A stretch of DNA of 60,181 bases from Micromonospora antibiotica (GTDB lineage Bacteria; Actinomycetota; Actinomycetes; Mycobacteriales; Micromonosporaceae). This document shows positions 59,337-60,181 of this stretch, one piece after another (within the stretch, counting starts at the first letter, position 1; each line of letters begins with the position of its first letter). Location of the stretch: assembly GCF_017599305.1 (NCBI RefSeq), contig NZ_JAGFWR010000035.1, positions 1-60,181 on the forward strand, read 5' to 3'. Position numbers and translations under genes: made by a program. The notes beneath the pieces are model-generated. The model searched no databases. It had not been told where the DNA came from and worked only from the letters and a program-made list of their open reading frames with translations.

Positions 59337-59373
59337 CAGGTGCCCGTCGGACCCATGGTCCGACGGGCACCTG
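59337..59373 (+). terminator. Terminator of the EPS/LPVTG operon
   Basis: CAGGTGCCCGTCGGACC (59337-59353) pairs perfectly with 59357-59373 on a 3-base loop, 22 bases past the stop codon. Its right arm begins a direct repeat with the next hairpin. Confidence 0.8.
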
Positions 59374-59460
59374 CCGTCGGGCGGCGGGTGTGGCCCCGCC
59401 GCCGCCCACCGACGCCGGGGCACCTGCCGTCGGGCGGCCGGGGTGGCCCGCCGGCAGGTG
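59368..59460. repeat. 17-bp direct repeat with a second hairpin
   Basis: CACCTGCCGTCGGGCGG occurs at 59368-59384 and again at 59421-59437. The second copy pairs through CACCTGCCG (59421-59429) with CGGCAGGTG (59452-59460). It appears to be a duplicated terminator arm. Confidence 0.6.
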
Positions 59461-59526
59461 CCGACGTCGGGGCGTGTCGACCGCCCCCGGACGCGGATCG
59501 TCATCCCCGTCCGGTTCACTGGCGGG

Positions 59527-59838
59527 ATGGACGAGTCGATCTGGAACGCGGCCCGGTCCGCTCGCGCCTGGCTGGACGCCGCGAACGGCACCGACCAGAC
59601 GGAGCTGACCTGCCGGATCCTCAAACTCACCGAGGAGGCCGGTGAGGCGGCCGGGGCGTGGATCGGGGCGTTGGGCCAGAACCCGCGCAAGGGAGTCACG
59701 CACACTCACGCGGAGGTGGCCGCTGAACTCGCCGACGTGGTCTTCACCGCCCTGGTCGCCATCGAGAGTCTGGGCCTGGATGCCCGTTCGGTGGTGACCG
59801 CCTGCGCCGCGAAGGTCGGGTCGCGGATCACCCCGTGA
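59527..59838 (+). CDS. MazG-like nucleotide pyrophosphohydrolase
   Basis: A 103-residue all-alpha NTP pyrophosphohydrolase of the MazG-like group. The metal-binding motif is TEEAGEAAGAW (about 36-46, the EExxE pattern) with the second acidic pair in ELADVVFTALVAIESL (about 68-83). It hydrolyses (d)NTPs to (d)NMP and PPi, with a house-cleaning role. The ATG at 59527 gives a family-length protein; no strong ribosome site is seen. It sits alone between terminators and the promoter-like array. Confidence 0.8.
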   Translation: MDESIWNAARSARAWLDAANGTDQTELTCRILKLTEEAGEAAGAWIGALGQNPRKGVTHTHAEVAAELADVVFTALVAIESLGLDARSVVTACAAKVGSRITP

Positions 59839-59943
59839 CGCCTCCGGGCCCCGATGGGTGGTTTAGTGTGCGTGGACACGCGCCGATTGTCTGCTTTGTC
59901 CGCATCGGCTCTCCTCCACGGTGACCGCCGGCACCTCTGAGCC
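59839..59943. other. Gap between the MazG-like gene and the promoter-like array
   Basis: About 105 bases with no gene. GCGTGGACACGC near 59872-59883 is a small dyad. GTGACCGCCGGCACC (59921-59935) resembles the conserved downstream block of the array and may be a decayed copy. Confidence 0.4.
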
Positions 59944-60181
59944 GGAATCCGGGCCGGCCCGCAGGCGTTACACCCTGCGTACGACCGCAGCAGCACCCCC
60001 CGGCCGCCCGGCCCGACGCCCCCCGGCGGAATGAGCGGGCACCGACGGTCGTTACACCCCCCCACGGACGACCGCAGCACCACCCCCGACCGGCCCGCCC
60101 CCGCATCCGTGCGGGAATGGCCCCGGCACCCCGGTCGTTACACCTTTCCCCGGCACGAGCGGCCCACCTCCCCGGCCGGGA
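59944..60181 (+). repeat. Tandem array of three ECF-promoter-like units (84-86 bp) at the right edge
   Basis: GGAAT at 59944, 60028 and 60114 is each followed, after exactly 17 bases, by CGTTAC at 59966, 60050 and 60136 (extended CGTTACACC). A second block, ACGACCGCAGCA, lies downstream at 59981 and 60068, with a degraded form near 60153. The spacer sequences differ between units. GGAAY-N17-CGTT is the layout of ECF (SigE/SigH-like) promoters. The array runs past the end of the window, so its full copy number and downstream gene are not visible. Confidence 0.6.

Noticed and set aside
59944..60181. CRISPR array at the right edge.
   Set aside because: The conserved parts are two short blocks at fixed distance plus a third, not one 25-40 base repeat with unique spacers of constant length. 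No cas genes are present.

Overview
This window is about 73% GC or higher by eye. It shows strongly biased third codon positions, many GTG starts, leaderless starts 6-8 bases after a TANNNT -10 box, an lsr2 gene, a complete ergothioneine core (egtABCD) and an LPxTG-type surface protein. Together these point to the chromosome of a filamentous actinomycete, most likely a member of the Micromonosporaceae. The assignment is inferred from gene content and sequence style, not from a database match. I saw no rRNA, tRNA, intact insertion sequence, prophage or CRISPR array.

Layout. 1-4.7 kb: a left-edge inverted repeat, hemerythrin, NAD(P)HX dehydratase, a histidine phosphatase, a CmtR-like metal sensor with its CDF exporter, an unknown protein and a YrdC/Sua5 protein. 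4.75-6.3 kb: a small Cys protein divergent from an AlpA-like HTH protein, then a stand-alone LigD-type polymerase domain. 6.3-10.7 kb: an AsnC/Lrp regulator divergent from a branched-chain 2-oxoacid dehydrogenase operon (E1alpha, E1beta, E2; no E3). 10.8-14.5 kb: a beta-helix protein, an L,D-transpeptidase lipoprotein and a STAS protein. 14.5-16.6 kb: an FKBP, then DoxX and CBS-BON genes divergent around DosR-like boxes. 16.6-21.3 kb: a BtuF-like protein, a DICT protein, a DUF2726-like protein and a secreted Asn/Gly-repeat protein.

21.3-29.9 kb: lsr2, lon under an HspR-type (HAIR) box, a small DoxX protein, a DEAD-box helicase, a 2H phosphoesterase and a GH9-CBM2 cellulase behind a CebR-like box. 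30-37.8 kb: an M15/DUF5715-like protein, an ArsB/NhaD-type transporter, an Ntn-hydrolase lipoprotein, an LVIVD protein divergent from a DUF305 protein around a CRP-like palindrome, and a two-component system. 37.9-43.5 kb: an ABC permease whose ATPase seems lost, a UDP-sugar dehydrogenase and a Ser/Thr kinase. 43.9-49.8 kb: an ECF sigma factor, a probable anti-sigma protein, then egtABCD. 50-51.8 kb: a yybP-ykoY Mn riboswitch with a GDT1/MntX-type Mn exporter, DUF1622 and two small proteins. 51.9-59.3 kb: an exopolysaccharide block (CapD/FlaA1-type dehydratase, Wzz/BY-kinase, GT4, DUF4012 with a TTA codon, LPVTG surface protein). 59.5-60.2 kb: a MazG-like gene and a tandem array of three promoter-like units running off the edge.

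How it fits together. Much of the content is stress and envelope biology: Lon/HspR, ergothioneine, Mn and Cd/Pb export, hemerythrin, DoxX and CBS proteins, L,D-transpeptidation and exopolysaccharide. Several control sites can be read directly. The least explained signal is the array at 59944-60181. It repeats GGAAT-N17-CGTTACACC three times with an invariant 17-base spacer, although the spacer sequences have diverged and the unit length shifts (84, 86). That is what tandem ECF-sigma promoters under selection would look like.
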